64,000 nucleotides of DNA, taken from contig NC_089191.1 of the NCBI RefSeq assembly GCF_947507565.1, forward strand, positions 620,001 through 684,000. Direction: 5' to 3'. The notes below the pieces were generated by a model. The model had not been told where the DNA came from. It saw nothing but the letters and a program-made list of their open reading frames with translations, and did no database searches. The stretch comes from Oscarella lobularis. Taxonomy: Eukaryota; Porifera; Homoscleromorpha; Homosclerophorida; Oscarellidae. A program made the position numbers and the translations under genes. Shown here one piece after another: positions 46,171 through 56,285 of the stretch (positions are counted from its first letter, which is position 1; every line of letters begins with the position of its first letter).

Positions 46171-48423
46171 ATGATTGTTCGTTATTACGTTTTTGTCTTT
46201 GTTTGCCTCATCGCGTCCTCGAATGCTGTGACTTTGCTTTTTAACGACAACAGTTCTCTATTCTACTCACTTGATCTTCGACTTGACGCTGCAAGGGTAT
46301 TTTCTCCTGAGAAAATGTTGCCGTTGAATATTACAAACTGCCCGAATTCGCCTGGCTATTGCGTTTTTGCCGGTATTGGTCATTCTCTTCATGCTACCGT
46401 GACGGCTCGCACCGCTACGCTGGCCGCACATATACCGTCAGTTCACGTTGTTAGTACGGAGAAGGAAAAGCTGCGGTTTGCTACTCGTTACGAAGAGGGC
46501 GAGGCTCACAGGTTTGCCTGGAAGAATAAAGCAGATATCGAACTCAGTGAAAACAAAATTAGCCGTGGGAGGATGATGAGCGGGAGCCAACTTTTGTATT
46601 TTGGTGGCGTCTTTGGTGAGAGAGTTGATCTGAAAGTATTCCTGTTCGGAGGAAATACAAATGCAACAACTAGACTTTCTGTGAGTCTTAAACCTTATTG
46701 TCCTTTTGGACACCAACCGAGAGTCTATAATCATTCAACGGGTTTTAAGACCTGTGAATGCTTTGACTGGAACGAGGTGCAGTCGCACGATAAAGGAAAG
46801 GGCTCCGATCTGCAAGGAAAAATCTTTTTTTGCAGCTGGAATGGCGAGATTTTGCGTTCGTCCGCTTTTTGGGTTGGACTTGTCGACGTTGAAAATGTGT
46901 CAACGAGCGTGGCTACCTTGTGTCCTCCGTCGTATTGCCGCTCTTGCACTGGGTCTTTAGAAGAAAACGGGTGTCTTCTAGATGTACGCAGTCTCGGGAA
47001 GCAGTGTGCCGGCGGGCGAAAGGGTCGTCTCTGTGGCGAATGCGCTGAGGGTTATGCACCAGGCATCGGAAACGTTTATCCTCAGTGCTTCCTTCAGAAT
47101 AAGAAATGCATATCGCTATATTTATGGTTCATAATAACTATTGCTGTATCACTCATCTTCGTCATTATTGCCGTCTTCGTACAACTGGACGTCACAGCTG
47201 GCTACCTTCCGCCGTTGGTGTTTTTCTATCAAGCATGCGGCTTTGTTCTTTCGTCTTCTTCACGCAGTAGAATACCGGCCGGCAACAGAGACGCTCAGAC
47301 TGCGTTTGAAATTCTAAATATGTACGTGCCTATCCACAAGTGCGTGGAATTTCAACTGCCACCGATGTGGCGTGTCGCTTTTCTCTACTTCATGCCTCTG
47401 TCAGTATTCGTCTTTATGGTCGTGTTTGCTGTGGCGGCTCGCATCTTTGCTCGCGTTGCTCGCATCAGCGTACTTCGTCCCTTTTGGAGTCTTGTCACGT
47501 TGACCTACGTCAATATTACCTACACGACGTTTGTTCTTCTGCTCTGCATTCCGCTACCGGCGACAGGATCGGACCGGTCGTGGTACTGGTACCACAACGC
47601 GACCATAAAATGTTATGAGTCGGCTAATCATGCGAATCATACTTTGCCGGCAGCTCATTGGCCTTTTGAGATCTTTGGTTATTGTATTCTCTGTTTCTAC
47701 GTCATTCCTTTGCCGCTGTTTGTCGCCTTTGGAATGAAGCGCATTAGTCGAATTCACGCCTTGACGGACGTCACCGTCGCAGCATTCAGAGCGAAATTTT
47801 ATTGGGCCGAGGGATTCAATTTCGGTCGTCGTCTTGCCGTCGTCTTCACCTATTCCATCATTCCTCTCGTCGGATCGTCCATGGGCTATTCTCTCATTCT
47901 TTTGTTACTTTTTAGCGTGCTGACTATTCACACGCTAGTAAAGCCGTACAGAAGTCGTCGAGTCAATGAAATGGAAACATTTACATTGTTCCTCTTGAGT
48001 GCTGTAGCAGCGTTTCAAGTTCCATCTAGCTTTCCTTCTCATCCACACGTTGCAAGTTACATTACCGCCGTTTTTCTGGCAATTCCCTTTATCTTCGGAT
48101 TTTTTTACTTGATCTATTGGCTGTGGAGAAAGCTGAGATCGTGTTACCACAAAGCAGTTCCAAAAAGAGACGATTCAGACGAGAACTCCAACTACCATAG
48201 CCCACAGTCTGGTGTTGAAAGCTTCGAGAACGACACGGAACTTACAGAATCGTCGTCACTCCATCCACCGTCAGGAGTAATCAATGTTCGGGGACGTCTT
48301 CGTACGAAAAATAGCTCCCTATCGCGAACGACGTCAGGTGGATCATACGACAATGACAATCTAATGGACGAACGAAGAGCTGGAATACGAGATTCTCTGC
48401 TTGAAACGGCAACAGAAATGTGA
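46171..48423 (+). CDS. Polytopic receptor-like protein 4 (short form), intronless
   Basis: 750 residues, one exon. The Met at 46171 begins a signal peptide (MIVRYYVFVFVCLIASSNA); the in-frame Met at 46111 would bury it. A short ectodomain resembles receptor 1 and lacks the beta-helix. The Cys-rich box (LCPPSYCRSC..GRKGRLCGECAEGY) is at ~250-305 and the polytopic core at ~318-651, with LDVTAGYLPPLVFFYQ, SVLRPFWSLVTLTY and WAEGFNFGRR. The tail has DNDNLMDERRAGIRDSLLE and ends ATEM. Receptors 1 and 4 are more alike than either is to 2 and 3, so the array order is short-long-long-short. Confidence 0.88.
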   Translation: MIVRYYVFVFVCLIASSNAVTLLFNDNSSLFYSLDLRLDAARVFSPEKMLPLNITNCPNSPGYCVFAGIGHSLHATVTARTATLAAHIPSVHVVSTEKEKLRFATRYEEGEAHRFAWKNKADIELSENKISRGRMMSGSQLLYFGGVFGERVDLKVFLFGGNTNATTRLSVSLKPYCPFGHQPRVYNHSTGFKTCECFDWNEVQSHDKGKGSDLQGKIFFCSWNGEILRSSAFWVGLVDVENVSTSVATLCPPSYCRSCTGSLEENGCLLDVRSLGKQCAGGRKGRLCGECAEGYAPGIGNVYPQCFLQNKKCISLYLWFIITIAVSLIFVIIAVFVQLDVTAGYLPPLVFFYQACGFVLSSSSRSRIPAGNRDAQTAFEILNMYVPIHKCVEFQLPPMWRVAFLYFMPLSVFVFMVVFAVAARIFARVARISVLRPFWSLVTLTYVNITYTTFVLLLCIPLPATGSDRSWYWYHNATIKCYESANHANHTLPAAHWPFEIFGYCILCFYVIPLPLFVAFGMKRISRIHALTDVTVAAFRAKFYWAEGFNFGRRLAVVFTYSIIPLVGSSMGYSLILLLLFSVLTIHTLVKPYRSRRVNEMETFTLFLLSAVAAFQVPSSFPSHPHVASYITAVFLAIPFIFGFFYLIYWLWRKLRSCYHKAVPKRDDSDENSNYHSPQSGVESFENDTELTESSSLHPPSGVINVRGRLRTKNSSLSRTTSGGSYDNDNLMDERRAGIRDSLLETATEM

Positions 48424-48498
48424 GCACTGTAATAACGTCTCAACTATATCGTGCAGCAAGTCAACTAACTATACATAGGCGCATGCATGCAACAAAAG

Positions 48499-48847
48499 TC
48501 AGTTTGGAGCCTTCTCTTTGCTTTGCCTTTCCTTTTCCCTTCGTATTGTGCTGATACGTTGATACTATACAGTAGATAGCAACATATTAGGATATGGTGG
48601 GAGCCCGCCCCACTGTGGTGAGTACTGTGGTGTGACTAGTGTTTTGACTAAAGCTAAGTGCTCAATTTAGGCTTCGTACCAGTTTTCTGTGGTGGAGACA
48701 CTCGAGGTAGTCTTCTCTTTCGAATTGGCACTGTTTCTTCAGATCGATGCCCGCAGCTCCGCTGCATTTGCGTAAGCAAGCAAGTAAATCCTCCCAAAAC
48801 GGAAAACAACGGCCTTTGCCGCCGTTTACACCGTATCCGGCTACCAT
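48499..48847 (-). CDS. NDUFS5: NDUFS5-like complex I subunit (twin Cx9C)
   Basis: Two coding exons, 48847-48680 and 48564-48499, encode 77 residues. A twin Cx9C (CHCHD) fold is visible: C-FPFWEDLLA-C and C-QFEREDYLE-C. The second exon (STIRREKERQSKEKAPN) aligns with the TIRKQRDKLIKEG segment of NDUFS5, an accessory subunit of mitochondrial complex I in the intermembrane space. Human NDUFS5 has about 18 more residues before the first Cys. Here an acceptor at 48861/48862 lies just before the chosen ATG, so the first intron is probably in the 5' UTR. The gene is too short and split to be obvious without splicing. Divergent with RPS7. Confidence 0.72.
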
Positions 48848-49169
48848 TCGTACACGGCTTCCTACAAAGGGGCCCCCAGTTAAAAGAATGCCTGTATATG
48901 TGGCAGAATAAACAAGAAAAGACTCGTAGGCTTACAGAAAGACGAGCTCTTTCGAATACTAACTCGATGTTTTGGTTGTTTAGCGTGATGGATAATTGAC
49001 GCGTGCGCATCGCGGTCCTCCTCTCGTCACATTGTCCATTCGAGGTACGATCCTTCTTTTTCGCTTCGATCCGACCTTTCGCGACGCGTCAAACGCTCCC
49101 AAACGCGCGCCTTCATCGCGTGGAATCGAACCGACGTCCCTATCTTCCTCTCTAGCCCTTCTAACCGAA
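48848..49169. promoter_or_regulatory. Divergent NDUFS5/RPS7 promoter and UTRs
   Basis: 322 bp between start codons. It includes the probable NDUFS5 5'-UTR intron (donor CT|GTAAGC near 48937 on the minus strand). A pyrimidine-rich stretch (TCTTCCTCTCTAGCCCTTCT) just before RPS7 could be the 5' TOP region usual for ribosomal protein mRNAs. Confidence 0.45.
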
Positions 49170-50173
49170 ATGGCGGCAGCGTCGGGCACGGTAAAAATCG
49201 TCAAGCCGCGCGGCGAAACGGCGGACGAATTCGAAAAGCAAATATCCCAAGTAAGACTCCCCGTGCAATCGTCCGAACTCGCGCTCACCGAACGGCTCGA
49301 ACACAGGCGATTCTCGAACTGGAATCGAGCACCGATCTCAAAGCGCAGCTACGAGAACTCTTCATAACGGGAGCAAAGGTAGAAAACAGACGATCCGACT
49401 CGCCTCCACTCAACCGATCTCTCGTTTCTCCGAAAGGAATACGACTTTCACGGCAAAAAGGCGATCGTCGTATTCGTTCCCGTTCCCCAGCTACGCGCCT
49501 TTCAACGCATCCAGGCACGTAGTAGTCGAGACCTTTGCCTGCAGGCATTCGACGCTCGTCTCTCCCCGTAGGCGCGACTCGTTCGCGAGTTGGAGAAAAA
49601 GTTTAGCGGTCGCCACGTGCTCTTCATCGCCCAGCGAAGAATATTGAGAAAACCGACGCGAAAATCGCGAGAAAAACAACCGAGACCCCGAAGGCAAGGA
49701 TATTAATTAATTAAAAATCTTTTTTTGGCTAATTTCTCTTTTAGTCGTACTTTGACAGCCGTTCACGATTCGATTCTCGAGGATCTCGTTTTTCCGTCCG
49801 AAATCGTTGGCAAGCGAACGCGCATTCGATTGGATGGATCGCGACTAATCAAGGTTCATTTGGATAAGAATCAGCAGACCAATCTAGAGCACAAGGTAGG
49901 GACGAAAAGCGACGGATAGAGAGGCTAGCCTATAAGCAAAAAAATTCCAACTGATGAATCTATTGATCTGTCAATCCAATGATACGATCGTGATTAATAT
50001 ATCCCTCTAAGAAGTTCTGAAACTTTAAAAATTAATAATTATTTCGAAGAAGTCTTTTGGGATCGTCTGAGTGATTTTTTTCTCGTTTTCTTTAGCTGGA
50101 AACTTTCTCGTCCGTGTATAAGAAGCTTACAGGGAAGGAAGTCACTTTTGAATTTCCTCTTTATGAACCTTGA
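49170..50173 (+). CDS. RPS7: 40S ribosomal protein S7 (eS7)
   Basis: A small-subunit ribosomal protein. Six exons: 49170-49250, 49307-49378, 49437-49514, 49572-49693, 49745-49895 and 50096-50173, giving 193 residues (human 194). Family blocks: [79 protein letters not shown] and [16 protein letters not shown]. Two introns have GC donors: CAG|GCACGT after 49514 and AAG|GCAAGG after 49693. In both cases a GT donor is excluded by frame or family alignment. Confidence 0.96.
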
Positions 50174-50266
50174 GTGGTCGACTTTTTGGGGGTGTCAGCG
50201 TACATACTCGAGGTCATTTAAAATGGTCCTTGTAAGAAATATATAAAATTCGTCAAAAAAAGAGAA

Positions 50267-50300
50267 CACGTGCTCGTCCACGTGTTGTAGCGAACACGTG
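50267..50300. promoter_or_regulatory. Triple CACGTG cluster upstream of USP14
   Basis: CACGTG at 50267-50272, 50279-50284 and 50295-50300, i.e. 20-53 bp before the USP14 start codon. Confidence 0.7.
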
Positions 50301-50319
50301 AGGTCCTAGCTCTTGTAAC

Positions 50320-52849
50320 ATGTCGGAGTACAAAGGTAAGCTCGCTTTGAACTGTCGTCGTTGTTTACGCTAGTATTTCCGCTTGGAGAGTCCGCTTTTC
50401 GACAACAGTAGTCTTAGGCGAGGCTCCCTCCGGGGAATCTCACTTTCCTTTGCGCTCTAGTCAAGGTCAAGTGGGGCAAGGAGAAGTACGAAGGCGTCGA
50501 TTTGGACGCGAACGAATCGCCTATACTTTTCAAGAACGTTTTGTTCTCGTTGACCGGCGTCAGCCCCGATCGCCAGAAAGTCATGATCAAAGGCCAGACG
50601 ATCAAGGCAAGATAGAGAAGAGTAAACAAATAGAAAGGTAATGACGTTACCTAGGACGACGACTGGGGAAAAGTAAAGTTTGCCAACGTGAGCGGAAACC
50701 TCTTTGTACCCAAATATCTTTTATCTATTGATACTTTATATAGGGAATGACGTTTCTTATGATGGGAACTGTGGGAGAATTGCCCGTCGCTCCCAAGGAG
50801 AAAACCGTCTTTGTAGAGGATATGACTGAATCTGAATTGGCTACAGCGGCAAGAGAAAGATGACAATTGCATATCTTGGGTTTTCTCACTGTTCGTTTCT
50901 TCCAGATGGAAATGCCTGCCGGCTTGAAAAATCTTGGAAATACTTGCTACATGAACTCCACATTGCAATGTCTCAAATCAGTGTCCGAACTCAGGGAGGG
51001 TCTTGCCAAGTGAGAAAAGACATTTTGAGCCAAGGCAGTTTCTCATCAAGTTTTGTCTCAAGGTATACCGGGGATTGGGGTTCCTTGGTACCAAGCCAGT
51101 CAGCAGCTGCCGGTATGCGTACTCTCAATATTATTTTTATTTTTATAACTCATATTTTTTTGTTTTCAAGCGATGAGAGATCTCTTCCGGGACATGGATC
51201 GCTATCCTGAAGGATATCCGCCCGTTGTGATGCTCACTGTACAAACCAGGAAACGAAATTTTTTATTGGACCTTGTCCTTATTGTTAGGTGTGTAGATAT
51301 TGCAGAAAATTTATCCGCACTATGCAGAAAAGGGAGAGAACGGGATCTTCAAGCAACAAGTGACGATTATCATTGATTGTTTAATTTTTAATTTAGTTCG
51401 GACGTAGGATGCCAATGAACTCTGGACTCAATTAGTTAGATTATTATCCGAAAGACTTCCCGGAAAGAAGGCAGAGGTAAGAGTTAGTTGTAACAGGTCA
51501 GTTCTCTCTTGACGTCATAAATTTCCTCAGGAGTCAGGAACTCCTGCTTCAGAGGATCTAGTACATCAGCACTTTGGTGAGGACAAGAAACGCGAGGGGT
51601 TTACATTATTTTTATGGAAGCTATTTCATAGGGATTGAAGTGTCGAGCACTGTGAAGTGCGGCGAGGCTCCCGATGAGGCAGAATCTGCGGAAAAGGAGA
51701 AGCTCTTTCAATTAGGCTGCTACATATCTCATGGCAAGAATTCCAACGATTCTTTTTTTTATTAACTTTACGCCTCCGTTTTTCTTCTGTAGAAGTGAAA
51801 TATATGGAAACAGGAATCAAATCTGTATTCGTTATTTAGAATATAAATTTTTTTAGTATATTTCTCTTTTAGAGATTACGCGAGACTATTACCAAGTTAT
51901 CACCGAGTCTCGGTCGCGACGTAGAATACATTAAAACGGTGAAAAATCAATTATTTCTATTTTCTGTTATTAACCGTCGTATTGCAGTCTCTCATTTCTC
52001 GCTTGCCAGCCTATCTCACGATTCAATTCGTTCGTTTCTTCTACAAAGAAAAAGAACAAGTCAATGCTAAGATACTGAAGGTCTATATATTATATAAGTC
52101 TCTCTTCTTCGTCGTACAGCGGAGGGGTTATATTTAGGACGTCAAATTTCCTCTAAAACTCGACGTCTTCGATCTGTGTGCACCGGAACTTCAGCACCGA
52201 CTCGCCCCAGCCCGGAAACGTATAATCGAATACGAAGAAAAACAGGCCATGGAGGCAAAGGTGATAGGAAAGGAAGCGCAGGAAATAAGAAAACATCCTC
52301 ATGCATAAGCAGATAGCAGCTGCGATGAAGGAAGCAACTAAAACGGAGACCCCTATGGAAACGGATCAACCTGAAGCGGAATACGAGCCGCATCATTTTG
52401 CTGATGGTAATGTGAGATAAAGGGGGGGCCCCCCTCGGTCAAAAAAATGATCTTTCGATATGCTAGATGTGGGATCTAGTAATAGTGGACTGTACGAATT
52501 ACACGCCGTCTTGACGCACAAGGGTCGCTCCTCGTCGTCCGGTCACTACGTCGCTTGGGTTCGAAAATCCGGACGTAAGGCGGACACCCAAGAGGCGTCT
52601 AAACATCCTCGCAAATCTATTCTTGTTTTGTGCAAACAAAAAAAGCGTATTGGCTGATGTTCGATGACGATAACGTGTCGGCGGTGCACGAAGAAGACGT
52701 GTTGAAACTCTCAGGAGGAGGTGGGTTAGGGGGGGAAAGGAGATATGGAGTTCCTATGAGAAGCGTTTCCCCGCGCAGGCGATTGGCACACGGCCTATGT
52801 ATTGCTCTACGCGCCGCGCCGCGTGCCGAAGAGAGGCGACGACGCTTAG
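50320..52849 (+). CDS. USP14: Ubiquitin carboxyl-terminal hydrolase 14
   Basis: A proteasome-bound deubiquitinase. Nineteen exons: 50320-50335, 50461-50606, 50655-50687, 50744-50848, 50906-51009, 51063-51112, 51171-51238, 51297-51359, 51408-51476, 51531-51576, 51632-51733, 51793-51824, 51873-51938, 51988-52080, 52138-52260, 52310-52406, 52467-52574, 52646-52720 and 52779-52849. The product is 488 residues (human 494). The N-terminal ubiquitin-like domain ([15 protein letters not shown]) is followed by the Cys box [13 protein letters not shown] (Cys114, the human position) and the His box [13 protein letters not shown] (His431). It ends [18 protein letters not shown]. Three introns have GC donors: AAG|GCAAGA after 50606, GCG|GCAAGA after 50848 and ATG|GCAAGA after 51733. 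Confidence 0.95.
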
Positions 52850-52990
52850 TAGGATCGCTATTCTATGATACAAGGTGGGTGCATGATTTGGTGAAGGAAA
52901 AACGAACAGAAAAACTCCTCTACTCTAGTCTCAATAATAATAATAATAATATAAGCCGTCAATGGTTTGGGAGACGTCGAGTCCGTTTCT

Positions 52991-54604
52991 CTATTCGTTG
53001 TCGACGACCTGTTCGTTTTCCAGTTCCTCGAGATCTCTTCGCACTTCGTCGATTTTGAGGAATACCTCCTCGCGTACTTGATCTTCTGCGTCTTCGAACT
53101 CTTCGTCATCTAGGTTGACCGCCGCCTCTTTGGCTGTTTTCAATTCGTCAAGAAAACCGTCGAGCTTTTTTCGCTCTTGCACTACCCTTTGCATATCCTC
53201 GTCAATGATGTGGGAGATGACGTTCGAAGCCATATTCTCAAGCTCGTTGACGCTTCGTTTTGATATCGATATCTCGCCTGGAAGATCAGCTGGTTCCTCT
53301 GGCGAAATAACTGGCTCATCTGGCGGAAGAGCTGGCTCTTCTGACGGACGAACTGGCTCATCTGGTGAAGTCTCAGTAACTGCAAAGACAACGAAAGTGA
53401 AATGATATCTAAAAGATAAGCGAAATCCTTACTTTCTTCATTATCGATGATAATGATGAAGTCCGAAGGTGTTGGAGTTGTTTTGGGAGGAGCAGTCGTT
53501 GCCTCAGGAGGAGCCGTCGTTTCCTCCGGAGGGGCCGTCGTTTCTTCAGGAGGGGCCGTTGTTTCTTCGGGAGGAGCGGTCGTTTCCTCCGGAGGGGCCG
53601 TTGTTTCTTCAGGAGGAGCCGTCGTTTCAGGAGGAGCGGTCGTTTCCTCCGGAGGGGCCGTCGTTTCTTCAGGAGGGGCCGTTGTTTCTTCAGGAGGAGC
53701 GGTCGTTTTCTCGGGAGGAGCGGTCGTTTCCTCCGGAGGGGCCGTCGTTTCTTCAGGAGGAGCCGTCGTTTCCTCGGGAGCGGGAGTCACTTCTGGTAAT
53801 TCTGTTGTGGGCTCTAAGGTAAGCGAAGTTCCGCATTACTACCCTTTCCCCCCTATATCCTCTCGCATACCTTCACACGGAGGCAAATCGCATTCCTCGC
53901 TCCGCGTGTAGGGACATTCTCCATTCCAGTCCGAAGGCGGACATCCCCTACACCCATCTCTATTCACGCATTCGCGACTCAGCCATCGAATGGCTTTCTT
54001 CGGCGCGTGAACGTCGCCGGTTGAATTGCACGTCACAGACGAAATCACTTTCTTCCGACGCCACCACCAGCCTACATTTTTCTCGACGTAGCGACGCCCC
54101 GTGCAGATCTTCGCCACTTTCCACTCGCCTAAATTGTCTTCGATGCTCACGTTGAGAGCTACGGGGGCGAGAAACATTAGCATCGGCGTGCATGACGCAT
54201 TCGCCTATGTTTACCAGGACATGGCCGAGTTTCCTCGCGGTGGCCTGGACACGTCCCGCCGCACTTTCTTCCCTTGCAAAACCGCCTCCACTCGGACTCG
54301 GAACCGGTCCCTTTCGTCCAGGGCTAGTGAGAAAGGCCCATGAACACCCGGCCTCGATCGCGGCGGGGTTTTACTCTAAAACCTTACCGTATCGCAATTG
54401 GTACACTGTCGAACCTGCCTCCACTCGCTCCAAGTGCCGTCGACTGGTAAAGAAATCGGCGTTAGGGAACAGCGCTTGTAATTGCTTATAGACTCTCTCT
54501 GTTTATTTACCCTTAGTGCACCGCCGTCTCCGTCTACCGTAACGTCGTCTCGACTCCGCCGTCACGATGACGCTGAAAAGAATGAGAAGGCAGAACCACT
54601 TCAT
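52991..54604 (-). CDS. Secreted thrombospondin-repeat/mucin-like protein with acidic tail
   Basis: Six exons: 54604-54511, 54443-54388, 54323-54215, 54158-53871, 53813-53433 and 53379-52991, giving 438 residues. A signal peptide (MKWFCLLILFSVIVTAES) is followed by an Arg-rich stretch, a partial thrombospondin type 1-like segment (DGTWSEWRQVRQCTNC) and two Cys-rich segments with similar spacing (SEWRRFCKGRKC..CPGHREETRPCP; ARKEC-type ..YTRSEECDLPPCE). Then come about a dozen PPEETTA heptads (Thr/Pro-rich, mucin-like) and a Glu/Pro linker. An acidic, probably coiled-coil C-terminus follows (MQRVVQERKKLDGFLDELK; EEFEDAEDQVREEV). No membrane segment was seen. I do not recognise an orthologue. Function unknown; extracellular matrix or mucus is a reasonable guess. 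Confidence 0.78.
53484..53781. repeat. Coding minisatellite, 21-bp unit (PPEETTA)
   Basis: Tandem 21-bp units (plus strand GGAGGAGCCGTCGTTTCCTC and variants) in exon 5 of the mucin-like gene. One unit near 53622 is 3 bp shorter. Likely length-polymorphic. Confidence 0.9.
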
Positions 54605-54803
54605 AGAGGACTTCTAGACGAAATGATCGCGATGCGCTGCGCCCGCCGCTTCAAAAGAATATCGAAACGGAATCGATATGCCGCTCTTATATAGGATCAA
54701 GTCGGAGACATCGCCGCCTAATTCGAAAAATAAACGCCGGCAATGAGAATGTTTATACGCGGATACAAGGGTCAATTGCATTAAAAGCACATATGCAAAT
54801 TAT

Positions 54804-55499
54804 CTAATCATTAGAATCTTTTTTCATGTTGAATGCCGTCGCCATGTCCGAGAGCATTCGCTCGAGTCGGCGTCGAATTCGCTTCTGATCTTCGGCGCAA
54901 CAGCCCATCAGCATCAATTGGAACCGGTCGTCGACGGCGCCGCGTGCTTCGTCCGGCAGTGTCGCATTATAAAGGGCGGTCACGCCCTCGTAGATGCCTG
55001 GGAACACGAAAATTAAATTAGGGGAAGTAGCGCGCACTGGGAATCTACGCCTACGACGCGCGCGACCTTGGAAGTCGTCGGCGTCTCTCGCCGTTATTTC
55101 CTCGATTCTCTTCTCGACGACATTCAGAGCCGCTTCTTGGGCGTCGTTTCGCGGCGTTTCGACGTTCACTTCCACGGCGAGACATCGCTGAACGAGATTC
55201 TCGGCGGTGAGATGAATTTCTTCTCGTTCGACGTCCGATCCGACGAAAGAGGCGTGTTTGACAGCATCCTGGACTTCGCATAGACGTCGCGTAATCTCCC
55301 GTCGTTCGTCGGCGACCTGCGTCGCCTGATCGCGCATCGTTTGAACGCGCCGTTCGACGTCGTCGAGCAAAGCGACGAGTCGATCCGACTGCGAGCCGTG
55401 CAACGACAAAACCCTAGCGGGAGGGCCTCGCTTCATTAGGGCGCACAAACGTGAACGCGGCCAATGACCCGTATTAATTTTGTCATCGTGCGTCATCAC
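54804..55499 (-). CDS. BAG2: BAG family molecular chaperone regulator 2
   Basis: An Hsp70 nucleotide-exchange co-chaperone that in animals inhibits CHIP. Two exons, 55499-55067 and 54997-54804, give 208 residues (human 211). Conserved blocks: SDRLVALLDDVERRVQTMRDQA, the REEIHLTAENLVQR..AVEVNVETPRN segment, and VDDRFQLMLMGCCAEDQKRIRRRLE, the C-terminal BNB domain. The start at 55499 is preferred because KINTGHWPRSRLC resembles the BAG2 N-terminus; a later Met at 55436 is possible. The 69-bp intron is a multiple of three and has no stop, so its retention would insert 23 residues (Arg-rich) without a frameshift. Confidence 0.88.
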   Translation of the reverse strand: MMTHDDKINTGHWPRSRLCALMKRGPPARVLSLHGSQSDRLVALLDDVERRVQTMRDQATQVADERREITRRLCEVQDAVKHASFVGSDVEREEIHLTAENLVQRCLAVEVNVETPRNDAQEAALNVVEKRIEEITARDADDFQGRARRRRRFPVRATSPNLIFVFPGIYEGVTALYNATLPDEARGAVDDRFQLMLMGCCAEDQKRIRRRLERMLSDMATAFNMKKDSND

Positions 55500-56285
55500 G
55501 ATAGGCTAGGAGAGCGTTTCTTTCTATAGCTGACCCATGGAACATTCTTTGATTTGTTTATAAGCATGAGTACAGGTGTCCTATCCTCCAATTAGACAAC
55601 GAAGGCGTCTTAGAATAGATGGTGGGGTTTATCATAATCGATTCCTGAATTGAACGTTGATTTGAATGAAAGTGAACCGGAGATTGCTTTGGCCTTACAA
55701 AATCTCTTTTTTAAAAATATTTACTCCGCCCTCTGTTTCAATGTGGAGGCCAAGTGAGTGGAAGCTCACGTTAATCTAATTGTCAGATTTAAATAACGTC
55801 GAATCTGAGCACTATCCGCTGTCTTTACGTCTTGGGACATTTCTACTAAATATATATGCGCGCAGACTTAACGTTTGGAAAAGAATGGATTCAAAGTCAG
55901 ACGAACGATTGACCACTAAAAAAAAGACGCGCGATTGTCGCTGCTTACTTTTTTCAGGATACGAATTCCCCGCCTATCTATGATCTAACTCTCGCCCAAA
56001 TGGAACAGGTAAGTAGTCGGCACGTGGTTTGACTTCTTATACAGAGGACATGTTTTCTCGTCCTTTCCCCGAACCCCGAACCAACCCCAACAGTCGCACG
56101 TGAGATAGCATCTTGCGAAATCGTTCGATTCGAGACAACGTGCTGAATCTCCTCCCCAAATGACACTGAAAACGAACCCAATGAGGTAATGCAAGCACGA
56201 AACGTGTCCTCATTCATTGGGGTCCCTTCGAAGCACGTGGCTATAAACCAATGTCTTTCTAAGACGCTCTGATTCGTCTCTATGG
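55500..56285. other. Intergenic, 786 bp, BAG2 to death-domain receptor 1
   Basis: No recognised gene. Two things stand out. One is an exon-like 51-bp segment at 55958-56008 (+) with a strong acceptor (TTACTTTTTTCAG) and donor (CAG|GTAAGT). The other is a 69-codon minus-strand frame at 55985-56194 starting with a hydrophobic leader and containing five Cys. CACGTG occurs at 56021-56026 and 56234-56239, the latter beside CTATAAA, 47 bp before the next start codon. Confidence 0.5.
55985..56194 (-). CDS. Possible small Cys-rich secreted peptide
   Basis: A 69-codon open frame starting MHYLIGFVFSVIWGGDSA, which could be a signal peptide, followed by C-x8-C-x3-C-x-C and one more Cys. No family was recognised and there is no splice or paralogue support, so it may be a chance frame. 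Confidence 0.2.
   Translation of the reverse strand: MHYLIGFVFSVIWGGDSARCLESNDFARCYLTCDCWGWFGVRGKDEKTCPLYKKSNHVPTTYLFHLGES

Noticed and set aside
48654-49010. 118-codon minus-strand frame as the NDUFS5 product
   Set aside because: The twin Cx9C protein is in another frame, with a second exon at 48499-48564.
54960-55281. Plus-strand frames opposite BAG2
   Set aside because: Shadows of the BAG2 coding exon without other support.
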